Shown: piece by piece, positions 25,381 to 33,216 of the stretch | How the letters are laid out: each line of letters opens with the position of its first letter | Numbering within the stretch: position 1 is the first letter of the stretch | DNA from: an uncultured Porphyromonadaceae bacterium | GTDB taxonomy: Bacteria > Bacteroidota > Bacteroidia > Bacteroidales > Muribaculaceae | DNA length: 64,000 nucleotides | Direction of reading: 5' to 3' | Assembly: GCA_946187345.1 (NCBI GenBank) | Contig: CAMHQD010000008.1 | Location: 1 to 64,000 of the forward strand | The notes under the pieces: model-generated | What the model was told of the DNA's origin: nothing | The model's input: the letters and a program-made list of their open reading frames with translations, nothing else | Databases searched by the model: none | Program-made: the position numbers and the translations under genes

Positions 25381-25413
25381 TTGTGCCGGTGCTACAATTT
25401 TTTTGTAAATTTG
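25381..25413 (+). promoter_or_regulatory. Promoter of the DUF6242-like lipoprotein gene
   Basis: TTG at 25381-25383 and TAAATTTG at 25406-25413, spaced 22 bases. The ATG follows 33 bases downstream. Confidence 0.55.
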
Positions 25414-25445
25414 CAGTTTGAAATATTGTCAAAACAGTAAAATTG

Positions 25446-26942
25446 ATGAACAGATTTCTCTATATATTATTGCCGCTGCTGATGGTAGCCGCGTCGTGCA
25501 AAAAGAGTGAGAGCGATGAGAGCGATACTCCCAAGTACACATCAAGCACCTCGACCGTGCTTGTCAGTTCATTCGCGCTCAAGCCCAATACCAAGATTCT
25601 CGCCCACCTTGACTCGGTCTATTTTACCATCGATACCGAGCGTATGATGATTTATAATGCCGACTCGCTCCCCATGGGTACCGACGTGAGAAAACTGCAG
25701 GTCACCATGACGTTTGGCAGCACTGTCTCATCGGCACTGTTCAACATCCCCGGTCGTGTGGACCCAATTCGTTATACCACGTCAATGACTGATAGCATCG
25801 ACTTCAGTAAAGGCGCGGTCACCCTTCAAGTTACGAGTCAAGACGGCAAGAACACCCGTGACTACCAAATCATGGTCAATGTGCATAAGGTTGACCCTGA
25901 CACAATCATCTGGGATACTGAGGCTATCACCGACCTCGGACTTGAGAGTAACACCACTATCGCGTCGACGCTCACCGATGACGCGTATGTTGTCCTCGCC
26001 TCTGACGGCTCAACCACGCGCCTCGCCCGCACCGAGAAACTGCTTGTCCCGTCATGGCAGATAAAAGATGTCACGCTGCCGTCGCATTCCTTCAGAGACC
26101 TGACGGCTGTCGGCAACACACTTTATTGCCTTGGCATCGAGCACGATGGCGCCAACATCGGCACACTCCTCAAGAGTGATGACGGCGGCGAGTCGTGGAC
26201 TGATACCGGTGAGCAGTGGCACACTATCATTGGCGCGTATGACACTGACCTGCTCGGTATCGCCCGTGGTGCCGAAATGGGTGCCGACTATGACGCGTCA
26301 ACGTTCTACTTTGTTGAATATCCCGACTTGCGCACCTCAATCCGCCGTGTGCCCGACGGCTTTCCCATTGACGGCATGAGCAAGCCCGTGCTGCAGTCAA
26401 GTTCATGGAGCGTCAATCCGTATCTTATAATTGCCGGCGGCAAAACTGCCGACGGTGGCATCACCGGCAACGTGTGGAGTTATGACGGGCGCTCATGGGG
26501 ACTGCTCTCCTCGTCAGCCAACAAGTTGCCCGCTCTCACAGGGATGAGTGTTGTGCCGTACTACACCTACACTGTCAACACCAACAACTACCGTGCTGTG
26601 CGCAGCGACGCCCTCTACGCTTTCGGTGGTTTCTATGCCGACGGCGCTTATAACACGCGAGTCTATACCTCAGCCGACAAGGGGTTGAATTGGGAACTTG
26701 CCGATGACCGTTCACAGATGCCAAAGGCCATATATGACAAGCACTTTGTCGGTGACGCGTATATAGAGAACGCGACTCTCAGCCGCGACGCCGCCATGGT
26801 AACCGCCCATCGTGTGGCGCCCACCAAGCCTATTACCCACTGGGACTGCCCGTTCATTTACTGCATCGGCAAGGTGACCGGCGGCAGCCCCGTCATCGTC
26901 AACGGTGTCCATCAACGGCTCATGTTCATTCCAGTTTACTGA
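25446..26942 (+). CDS. Surface lipoprotein, DUF6242-like
   Basis: 498 residues with a lipoprotein signal (MNRFLYILLPLLMVAASCKK, lipidated Cys near 18) followed by an acidic S/D/E stretch typical of Bacteroidetes surface-export signals. The N-terminal ~140 residues form a beta-sandwich-like region (KLQVTMTFGSTVSSALF, VTLQVTSQDGKNTRDYQIMV). The remainder looks like a beta-propeller with repeated GG-D, WE/WT and Y-G motifs (LLKSDDGGESWTDTGE, YAFGGFYADGAYNTRVYTS). This matches what is known of DUF6242 proteins, whose role is not established. ATG 25446 is preferred to the TTG one codon earlier. Confidence 0.75.
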   Translation: MNRFLYILLPLLMVAASCKKSESDESDTPKYTSSTSTVLVSSFALKPNTKILAHLDSVYFTIDTERMMIYNADSLPMGTDVRKLQVTMTFGSTVSSALFNIPGRVDPIRYTTSMTDSIDFSKGAVTLQVTSQDGKNTRDYQIMVNVHKVDPDTIIWDTEAITDLGLESNTTIASTLTDDAYVVLASDGSTTRLARTEKLLVPSWQIKDVTLPSHSFRDLTAVGNTLYCLGIEHDGANIGTLLKSDDGGESWTDTGEQWHTIIGAYDTDLLGIARGAEMGADYDASTFYFVEYPDLRTSIRRVPDGFPIDGMSKPVLQSSSWSVNPYLIIAGGKTADGGITGNVWSYDGRSWGLLSSSANKLPALTGMSVVPYYTYTVNTNNYRAVRSDALYAFGGFYADGAYNTRVYTSADKGLNWELADDRSQMPKAIYDKHFVGDAYIENATLSRDAAMVTAHRVAPTKPITHWDCPFIYCIGKVTGGSPVIVNGVHQRLMFIPVY

Positions 26943-26951
26943 TCAAACATC

Positions 26952-27632
26952 ATGAGACGCCCATTGTTGCACATCATCGTCGTTGTACTGGCCGCCATCT
27001 GCGCCTGTCAAGCAGCCATCGCCCAAGAATACCGCTTTGACGTTGGCCCTGCCATCGGTATGGCCGGCTATCTCGGCGACCTCAATGAGAGCAACCTGTT
27101 CAAGCATCCCGGCATTGCCGGCGGTGGCATCTTCCGGTATGTTCACAACAGCCGGTGGGCTTTCAAAGGGAACCTGCTGTACACGCGTCTCAGCGGCGAC
27201 AGCCGTGATGTCCAGAATAAGTTTCTCACAGTCGAGCCCATCAAGTTCACCAGCAACGTTGTTGATGTCAGTGCGAGTGTGGAGTTCAATTTTTTGCATT
27301 TCGGCATAGGACCGCGATACAAGAATTATAAGCGCATCTCGCCTTACATGACGCTCGGTGTTGGCCTCATCACATCGTTTGGCAAAGGTTTTCACGGAGT
27401 GGCATTCACTCTGCCCATGGGCGTCGGTTTGAAATACAAACTCAAAGAGCGTCTCAACCTCGGGTTTGAGTTTACGATGCGCAAAGACTTTGGTGATGCC
27501 ATTGACGGTCTTACCGACCTCCGAGGCATTAAACACGGCTTTGCCAAAAATACTGACTGGCACGCCTTTGCCGTTTTCACTCTCACCTATGAGTTCAGCA
27601 AGCGATGTGTCAAGTGTCACTATGTCGAATAG
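26952..27632 (+). CDS. Outer-membrane beta-barrel protein, DUF6089-like
   Basis: 226 residues. A signal peptide ends near AIAQEYRFDVG. The rest alternates hydrophobic and polar residues and is rich in Gly and aromatics (PAIGMAGYLGDLNESNLFKHPG, FNFLHFGIGPRYKNYK, SPYMTLGVGLITSFGKG), as in eight-stranded barrels of the DUF6089 group. It ends with an aromatic strand, FAVFTLTYEFSKR. It begins 9 bp after the DUF6242-like gene, so an operon is likely. No function is known. Confidence 0.72.
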   Translation: MRRPLLHIIVVVLAAICACQAAIAQEYRFDVGPAIGMAGYLGDLNESNLFKHPGIAGGGIFRYVHNSRWAFKGNLLYTRLSGDSRDVQNKFLTVEPIKFTSNVVDVSASVEFNFLHFGIGPRYKNYKRISPYMTLGVGLITSFGKGFHGVAFTLPMGVGLKYKLKERLNLGFEFTMRKDFGDAIDGLTDLRGIKHGFAKNTDWHAFAVFTLTYEFSKRCVKCHYVE

Positions 27633-27699
27633 CCGCATAGATGAGTGTAAACGCGTGGCGTGAAATGGCGTCAATCTCTATCAATATAAAGAAGACATT

Positions 27700-27870
27700 A
27701 AAGGACATAGAAGACAATAAGGACAATAAGGTCAAATATTTATAATAAAGATAATTGAGGACAATCAAAAACGATTTTTGGAGTCTATTCCATCGTGCAT
27801 GATTGTCCTTGATTGTATTTGGTTGTTCTTGTTTTAATTCCTTGCCCTTATTGTCCTTGTTGTCTTCTGG
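27700..27870 (+). repeat. Long imperfect inverted repeat of AAGGACAATAAGG words
   Basis: The 27633-27982 gap holds no gene. Left arm words (GAAGACAATAAGGACAATAAG, about 27710-27730) pair with right arm CTTATTGTCCTTGTTGTCTTC (about 27847-27867). An inner arm GAGGACAATCAAAAACGA pairs loosely with a TGATTGTCCTTGATTGT stretch near 27800. It may serve as a terminator for the upstream gene. Confidence 0.6.
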
Positions 27871-27926
27871 CCTCAGATGTCAAAACGGTGAAAAAATCTT
27901 AAAATGAGGGCGCATATTGAGAATAA

Positions 27927-27958
27927 TTTGCCGACACTTCATTTTTTTTGTACATTTG
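27927..27958 (+). promoter_or_regulatory. uppS promoter
   Basis: TTTG at 27927-27930, 20-base spacer, TACATTTG at 27951-27958. Transcription should start near 27965, which argues for translation from ATG 27983 rather than earlier starts. Confidence 0.7.
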
Positions 27959-27982
27959 CAAATTAAAATGCTCAGAACGATA

Positions 27983-28732
27983 ATGATTGATAAAACAAGA
28001 ATGCCGCGGCACGTGGCGATAATAATGGATGGAAACGGCCGTTGGGCGCGCAAGCAGGGCCAGCAACGTTCGTGGGGACACCGCAATGGTGTTACCACTG
28101 TCCATGATATAACCGAGGCTGCCGATGACTTGGGCATTAAATACTTAACGCTCTACACTTTCTCGACCGAGAATTGGAATCGGCCCGAAGAAGAGGTAAA
28201 TATGCTCATGCATCTCATCGTAAGTTCCCTCGAGGAGCAGACGCCGGAGTTGATTCGCAAGGGCGTGCAGTTGCGAGTTATTGGCGATATGGAGCGTGTG
28301 CCGAAGTTTGCTCGCGAGCGGTTGACGCGCTGTGTTGCCGACACTGCCGCCGGCACCGGCGTGGTGCTCACTCTTGCCATCAGTTACTCCTCGCGCTGGG
28401 AGATTGTGAACGCTTGCCGCGTCATAGCTTCGCGTGTCGCGTCCGGCCGGATGCGTGCCGAGGACATTGACGAGGCGGCGGTGAGCGCGGCACTCGCAAC
28501 CGCCGGAATGCCCGACCCTGACTTGCTGATTCGCACCGGTGGCGACATTCGCGTTAGCAACTATCTGCTATGGCAGATTGCCTACAGCGAACTTGTTTTC
28601 ACGCCCAAGTATTGGCCAGAGTTCACACGAGATGACTTCACGGCTGCTATCGCCGAGTATCAAGGGCGGCAACGCCGCTACGGCAAGACCGGTGAGCAGA
28701 TCGAGAGCGAAGCCTCCTCCAACCCCTCATAA
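27983..28732 (+). CDS. uppS: Undecaprenyl diphosphate synthase
   Basis: Cis-prenyltransferase making the C55 lipid carrier for peptidoglycan and O-antigen synthesis. The 249-residue protein has HVAIIMDGNGRWA with the catalytic Asp, TLYTFSTENWNRP, RVIGDMERVP and the C-terminal DLLIRTGGDIRVSNYLLWQIAYSEL substrate site. The length is typical. ATG 27983 is favoured because the start at 27968 lies almost at the predicted transcription start. It leads the run uppS-bamA-skp-skp-skp, an envelope-biogenesis cluster common in Bacteroidetes. Confidence 0.94.
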   Translation: MIDKTRMPRHVAIIMDGNGRWARKQGQQRSWGHRNGVTTVHDITEAADDLGIKYLTLYTFSTENWNRPEEEVNMLMHLIVSSLEEQTPELIRKGVQLRVIGDMERVPKFARERLTRCVADTAAGTGVVLTLAISYSSRWEIVNACRVIASRVASGRMRAEDIDEAAVSAALATAGMPDPDLLIRTGGDIRVSNYLLWQIAYSELVFTPKYWPEFTRDDFTAAIAEYQGRQRRYGKTGEQIESEASSNPS

Positions 28733-28770
28733 ATAAAGGAGGTGGGATACTCCAAACTTTATCATATAAG

Positions 28771-31416
28771 ATGAGACTACGGATAACGACGATAATCGCG
28801 GCTGCAGTGGTCGCGTTGGCACCTGGTGGTGCGTCGGCACAGAACCTGACGGCGACGTCCAACGACACCATCTATAACCCTAAGGTGATTTTCACCGGTT
28901 CGCCAAGTAAGTTTGAGATTGCCGGCATGCGTGTGGAAGGCACCGACAACTATGATGAGTTTGTCATCATGGGATACTCTGGACTGTCTTTGGGACAGCG
29001 CATCACAATCCCCGGTGATGACCTGAAGGCTGTGGCGAAGCGTTTTTGGCGTCAAGGCCTCTTTAGCAAGGTGCAGATTAAGATAGAGAAAGTCTATCAA
29101 GACAAGGTGTGGCTGATATTCAACCTCAAGCAGCAGCCTCGCATTTCCCAGATAAACTATCTGGGAGTGAAAGGCGGCGAGCGCAAGGACTTGCAGCAGC
29201 GTTTGGGGCTGCAGGTTGGCAACCAGATGACGCCCAACATCGCAAACCGCATCAAGATGGTTGTCGAGAAGTATTTCGCGGCCAAGGGCTTTGAGAAGGC
29301 GGTGTGTAACGTGCGTCAGCGAGAGGACTTGAGCAAGAAGGACGAGGTGATTGTTGATATTGATGTCAACAAGAACGAGAAAATCAAGGTTCACCGCATC
29401 TACTTCACCGGCAACAAGGTGATGAGCAACCGCGCCTTGAAGCGCACGATGAAGAAGACCAACGAGAAGCGCGACATCCTGAAACTGTTCAGCCAAAAGA
29501 AGTTTGTGCGCAGCGACTATGCCGACGACAAGCAGCGCATCATCGACAAATATAACGAGAAAGGCTACCGCGACGCTGTTATCGTCGCCGACAGCGTTGT
29601 GCCTTATGACGAGAAGACCGTTGATGTTTACATCACCATCGACGAGGGAAAGAAATACTACATCAGCAGCATTGACTGGGTGGGCAACACGGTCTATCCG
29701 GCCAGTGTGCTTAATGAGGTGCTCGGTATTGAGCCAGGCGATGTCTATAACCAGAAGCGCCTCAACAAGCGTACACAGGAAGATGACGACGCGGTGGCGA
29801 ACCTGTACCTGAACAACGGATACCTGTTCTACCAACTTGTGCCAATCGAGAAAACCATCGTGGGTGACTCTATCGGTTTGGAGATGCGCATGTTTGAGGG
29901 CAAACAGGCGCGTATCAACAAGGTTGTGATTAATGGTAATGACCGCCTCTATGAGAAGGTGGTCCGCCGCGAGTTGCGAGTGCGCCCCGGCGCGTTGTTC
30001 AGCAAGGAGGACTTGGTGCGCTCGGCGCGTGAGATTGCCCAAACAGGTCACTTCGATCCCGAGAAGATGGACATCCGTCCCGAGCCGAATGAGGATGACG
30101 GCACAGTGGACATTATTCTCAACCTCGAGAGCAAGGCCAACGACCAGATTGAGTTCAGTTTCGGTTGGGGCCAGACGGGTATCTTGGGTAAACTGAGTTT
30201 GAAGTTCACCAACTTCTCGATTAAGAACCTGTTCCATCCATCGAGTTATCGCGGTATTATACCTCAGGGCGACGGCCAGACGTTCACCATCAGCGCGCAG
30301 ACCAACGCGAAGTATTATCAGGCCTATAGCGTGTCATTCCTCGACCCGTGGTTTGGCGGCAAGCGTCCCAACTCGCTGTCGGTGTCGGGTTTCTACAGCC
30401 GTCAGACGGGAATAAACTCGAGTTACTACAACAGCCAGTACGCCAACTATTATAACAACTACATCAACAATTATTATAGTGGCCTCAGCAACTACTACGG
30501 CGGCTCGAACTACTACGACAACAGTTACTACGAGAACGCCTACGACCCTGGCAAGTACCTGCAGATGGCCGGCTTGACGGTAGGCTTCGGCAAGCGCCTG
30601 AAGTGGCCGGACGACTACTTCACCTTCACGGCCGACCTCTCCTACCAGTGGTACAGCCTGAAAAATTGGGAGTATCTCTACTACATGAACAACGGCACGA
30701 GCAACTCGATTGTGCTTGGTTTCACGCTGGCGCGCAACAGTATCGACAACCCGCTCTACACCCGCCGCGGCAGTATGTTCTCGCTGAGTTTCCACTTCAC
30801 GCCGCCGGCAAGTCTGTTTGGCAAGAAAGATTGGAAGAAACTCGCCGAGACCAACACCGACGAGGCGAAGCGCGAGCGTTACCGCTGGATTGAGTATTGG
30901 AAGTTGAAGTTCAGCGCACGCACTTACACTCCGCTCAACAATAGTGACCGTTGGACCCTTGTGTTGATGACGCGTGCCGATATCGGTTTGCTCGGCAGTT
31001 GGAACAAGCACTTGAAGTCGCCTTTCGAGACCTTCTACGTTGGCGGTGACGGCATGAGCGGCAGTTATACCTACGCGACCGAGACAATCGCCCTGCGTGG
31101 CTACGACAACGGCGCTTTCTCGCCCTACGGCTACGAAGCGTATGCCTACGACCGCTTCGTGATGGAGTTGCACTTCCCGTTGATGCTCAGCACCAGCGCG
31201 ACAATCTATCCGTTGGTGTTCCTTGAAGCCGGTAACGCGTGGACGAGCGTGAGCAAGTTCAACCCGTTTGACATCAAGCGCAGCGCCGGCGCGGGAGTGC
31301 GCATCTTCCTGCCGATGATCGGTATGATGGGTATTGACTGGGGCTACGGCTTCGATCGAGTGTTTGGCAAGAAGGGAGGCAGCAACTTCCACTTTGTGCT
31401 CGGTCAGGAGTTCTGA
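28771..31416 (+). CDS. bamA: Outer membrane protein assembly factor BamA
   Basis: Core of the machinery that inserts beta-barrel proteins into the outer membrane. 881 residues: a signal peptide ending near GASAQ, five POTRA-like repeats (about 45-475, e.g. IYFTGNKVMSNRALKRTM, VVINGNDRLYEKVVRRELRV), and a C-terminal barrel (about 480-881) ending in aromatic FHFVLGQEF. Around residues 548-592 a Tyr/Asn/Ser-rich low-complexity insertion (NYYNNYINNYYSGLSNYYGG) expands a loop after an early barrel strand. It is flanked by uppS and by periplasmic chaperone genes. Confidence 0.93.
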   Translation: MRLRITTIIAAAVVALAPGGASAQNLTATSNDTIYNPKVIFTGSPSKFEIAGMRVEGTDNYDEFVIMGYSGLSLGQRITIPGDDLKAVAKRFWRQGLFSKVQIKIEKVYQDKVWLIFNLKQQPRISQINYLGVKGGERKDLQQRLGLQVGNQMTPNIANRIKMVVEKYFAAKGFEKAVCNVRQREDLSKKDEVIVDIDVNKNEKIKVHRIYFTGNKVMSNRALKRTMKKTNEKRDILKLFSQKKFVRSDYADDKQRIIDKYNEKGYRDAVIVADSVVPYDEKTVDVYITIDEGKKYYISSIDWVGNTVYPASVLNEVLGIEPGDVYNQKRLNKRTQEDDDAVANLYLNNGYLFYQLVPIEKTIVGDSIGLEMRMFEGKQARINKVVINGNDRLYEKVVRRELRVRPGALFSKEDLVRSAREIAQTGHFDPEKMDIRPEPNEDDGTVDIILNLESKANDQIEFSFGWGQTGILGKLSLKFTNFSIKNLFHPSSYRGIIPQGDGQTFTISAQTNAKYYQAYSVSFLDPWFGGKRPNSLSVSGFYSRQTGINSSYYNSQYANYYNNYINNYYSGLSNYYGGSNYYDNSYYENAYDPGKYLQMAGLTVGFGKRLKWPDDYFTFTADLSYQWYSLKNWEYLYYMNNGTSNSIVLGFTLARNSIDNPLYTRRGSMFSLSFHFTPPASLFGKKDWKKLAETNTDEAKRERYRWIEYWKLKFSARTYTPLNNSDRWTLVLMTRADIGLLGSWNKHLKSPFETFYVGGDGMSGSYTYATETIALRGYDNGAFSPYGYEAYAYDRFVMELHFPLMLSTSATIYPLVFLEAGNAWTSVSKFNPFDIKRSAGAGVRIFLPMIGMMGIDWGYGFDRVFGKKGGSNFHFVLGQEF

Positions 31417-31486
31417 TTAAACCTCACTACCCTCCGCGAGGTCTAACAAATCGAGAAATAACAACAACATTAACTATAATCGGAAA

Positions 31487-32008
31487 ATGACAATGAAACG
31501 ACTAATGCTCATCATGCTGGCGGCGGTGGCAGTCGCCTTCGGAGCGCGGGCCCAGAAGTTCGCCCTCATCGACATGGAGTATATTCTGAAGAACATTCCC
31601 GCCTATGAGATGGCCAGCGAGCAACTCAACCAGGTGTCGCAGCGCTGGCAGCGCGAGGTTGACGACCTGAAGAAAGAGGCCGACACGATGTATAAGAACT
31701 ATCAGGCCGACATGGTTTTCCTCACCGACGACCAGAAGAAGAAGAAGGAGGAGGAGATTGTGGCCAAGGAGAAGGAGGCTTCGCAGCTGCAGTACAAGTA
31801 CTTTGGTCCCGAGGGCGAGCTGTTCAAGAAGCGTCAGAGCCTTATCAAGCCCATCCAGGACGACATCTACAATGCCGTGAAGAAGGTGAGCGAGGAGAAG
31901 GGTTATCAGGCCATCTTTGACCGCGCGAGTTCCCAGAGCATCATCTTCGCCAGCCCGCGCATCGACGTGAGCAACGACGTGCTCGAGAAACTGGGATACG
32001 GCAAGTAG
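31487..32008 (+). CDS. Skp/OmpH-family periplasmic chaperone, copy 1
   Basis: 173 residues. A signal peptide (MKRLMLIMLAAVAVAFGARAQ) is followed by KFALIDMEYILKNIPAY and a long Lys/Glu-rich coiled-coil tentacle, then a short beta region, QAIFDRASSQSIIFASPRIDVS. This is the Skp/OmpH layout for holding unfolded outer-membrane proteins on their way to BamA. First of three tandem paralogues. ATG 31487 or 31493 could be the start. Confidence 0.88.
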   Translation: MTMKRLMLIMLAAVAVAFGARAQKFALIDMEYILKNIPAYEMASEQLNQVSQRWQREVDDLKKEADTMYKNYQADMVFLTDDQKKKKEEEIVAKEKEASQLQYKYFGPEGELFKKRQSLIKPIQDDIYNAVKKVSEEKGYQAIFDRASSQSIIFASPRIDVSNDVLEKLGYGK

Positions 32009-32069
32009 CATATAGCATGTAGCATGTATAGAAATCAACAATATTAATTATAATAACACAAAGAGAGAA

Positions 32070-32576
32070 ATGTTAAAGAAATTATTGCTCGCAGCCCTCG
32101 TGGCGCTGCCCATGATGGCCAACGCCCAGAAGTTTGGCTACGTCAACACTCAGGAGATCTTCAACGTGATGCCCGAGAAGGCTACGGCCGAGAATACACT
32201 CAAGGCCGCGGCCGACAAGTATGACGCCGAGTTGAAGAACCTGCAGGACAAGTTCCAGAAGGACTTGGCCGACTTTGAGGCTCTGGAGAAGGACACCACC
32301 ACTCCGGCCGGCATCAAGGAGCGTCGTCAGGGCGAACTCGAGGAGTTGTATAAGAAGATCCAGAACTTCCAGCAGACGGCCCAGCAGGACCTGCAGCGCC
32401 AGCAGGAGCAACTCATCGCTCCGGTGAGCACCAAGTTGCAGAACGCTATCCAGGCGGTGGGCGCCGAGGGTGGCTATACGTTTATCTTTGACCTGTCGAT
32501 ACCTTCGGTGGTCTATCACGGCACCAATGCCGAGGACGTCAGCGCCAAGGTGAAAGCCAAGCTTGGTATAAAGTAA
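32070..32576 (+). CDS. Skp/OmpH-family periplasmic chaperone, copy 2
   Basis: 168 residues. Signal peptide to ANAQ, then KFGYVNTQEIFNVMPEK, a coiled coil (about 45-130) rich in Lys/Glu/Gln, and a closing YTFIFDLSIPSVVYHG strand segment as in OmpH proteins. Spaced 61 bp from copy 1, with an AT-rich gap. It differs from copy 1 mainly in tentacle length and charge. Confidence 0.88.
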   Translation: MLKKLLLAALVALPMMANAQKFGYVNTQEIFNVMPEKATAENTLKAAADKYDAELKNLQDKFQKDLADFEALEKDTTTPAGIKERRQGELEELYKKIQNFQQTAQQDLQRQQEQLIAPVSTKLQNAIQAVGAEGGYTFIFDLSIPSVVYHGTNAEDVSAKVKAKLGIK

Positions 32577-32592
32577 TCATAGACTGTCAACC

Positions 32593-32670
32593 GTTTACCG
32601 TTGACTGTTTACCGTTGAGCGTTGACCTGAATGGCAACACTCGGTTAACGGTAAACGGTCAACGGTAAAC
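32593..32670 (+). repeat. Inverted repeat of GTTTACCGTTGAC words
   Basis: The left arm (32593-32621) consists of tandem GTTTACCGTTGA-like words. The right arm (32641-32670) carries the complementary GGTAAACGGTCAACGGTAAA words. The hairpin separates two cotranscribed chaperone genes, so it may tune read-through rather than stop it. Confidence 0.65.
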
Positions 32671-32687
32671 TTTTCAATTATTGACTT

Positions 32688-33188
32688 ATGGCAAAGAGAA
32701 TATTCGCTGTAATGGCCGCGGCGGTGCTCGCTCTGGGCGCGGTGGCGCAGACGCACATCGGCACCGTCAACAAGGATTCCGTGTTGCGCGCCATGCCCGA
32801 GTATGCCAAGGCGCAGACCGAGTTGCAACGGGCTGCCGAGGCTTATCAGAAAGAATACGCCGCCATGCAGGCCGACTTCAACACGCGTTATGCCGATTTT
32901 CAGTCGCTTCGTGGTGATGTCCCGCCAACGATTCTCGAGCGTCGCATCAAGGAATTGCAGGAAGCCGACACGAAACTGAAGGAGTTCCGCAAGACGATTG
33001 ACGCCGACCTCAAAGCGCGCCGTGACGCGTTGCAGGCACCGTTGCTGCAGGCCGTGGACAGCGCCGTGGCGGCTGTGGCGGCCGAGCAGGCGCTGGACCT
33101 GGTGCTTGACGTGAGCCAAACGCCGGTGGCCTATGCCGGCGCGACTGTGATCGACATTACCGCAGCCGTCAACGACCACCTGCGATAA
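32688..33188 (+). CDS. Skp/OmpH-family periplasmic chaperone, copy 3
   Basis: 166 residues. A signal peptide (MAKRIFAVMAAAVLALGAVAQ) is followed by THIGTVNKDSVLRAMPEYAKAQ and the coiled-coil region (about 38-125), then DLVLDVSQTPVAYAGATVIDIT. It is more Ala-rich than copies 1 and 2. It is separated from copy 2 by a strong inverted repeat and may therefore be expressed at a different level. Confidence 0.85.
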   Translation: MAKRIFAVMAAAVLALGAVAQTHIGTVNKDSVLRAMPEYAKAQTELQRAAEAYQKEYAAMQADFNTRYADFQSLRGDVPPTILERRIKELQEADTKLKEFRKTIDADLKARRDALQAPLLQAVDSAVAAVAAEQALDLVLDVSQTPVAYAGATVIDITAAVNDHLR

Positions 33189-33216
33189 CCCCCAAACAAT
33201 CCAACATCAATTCACT

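Noticed and set aside
28777..30237. Long minus-strand ORF of 486 codons opposite bamA
   Set aside because: Shadow of the bamA reading frame caused by codon bias; no motif, and bamA is certain.
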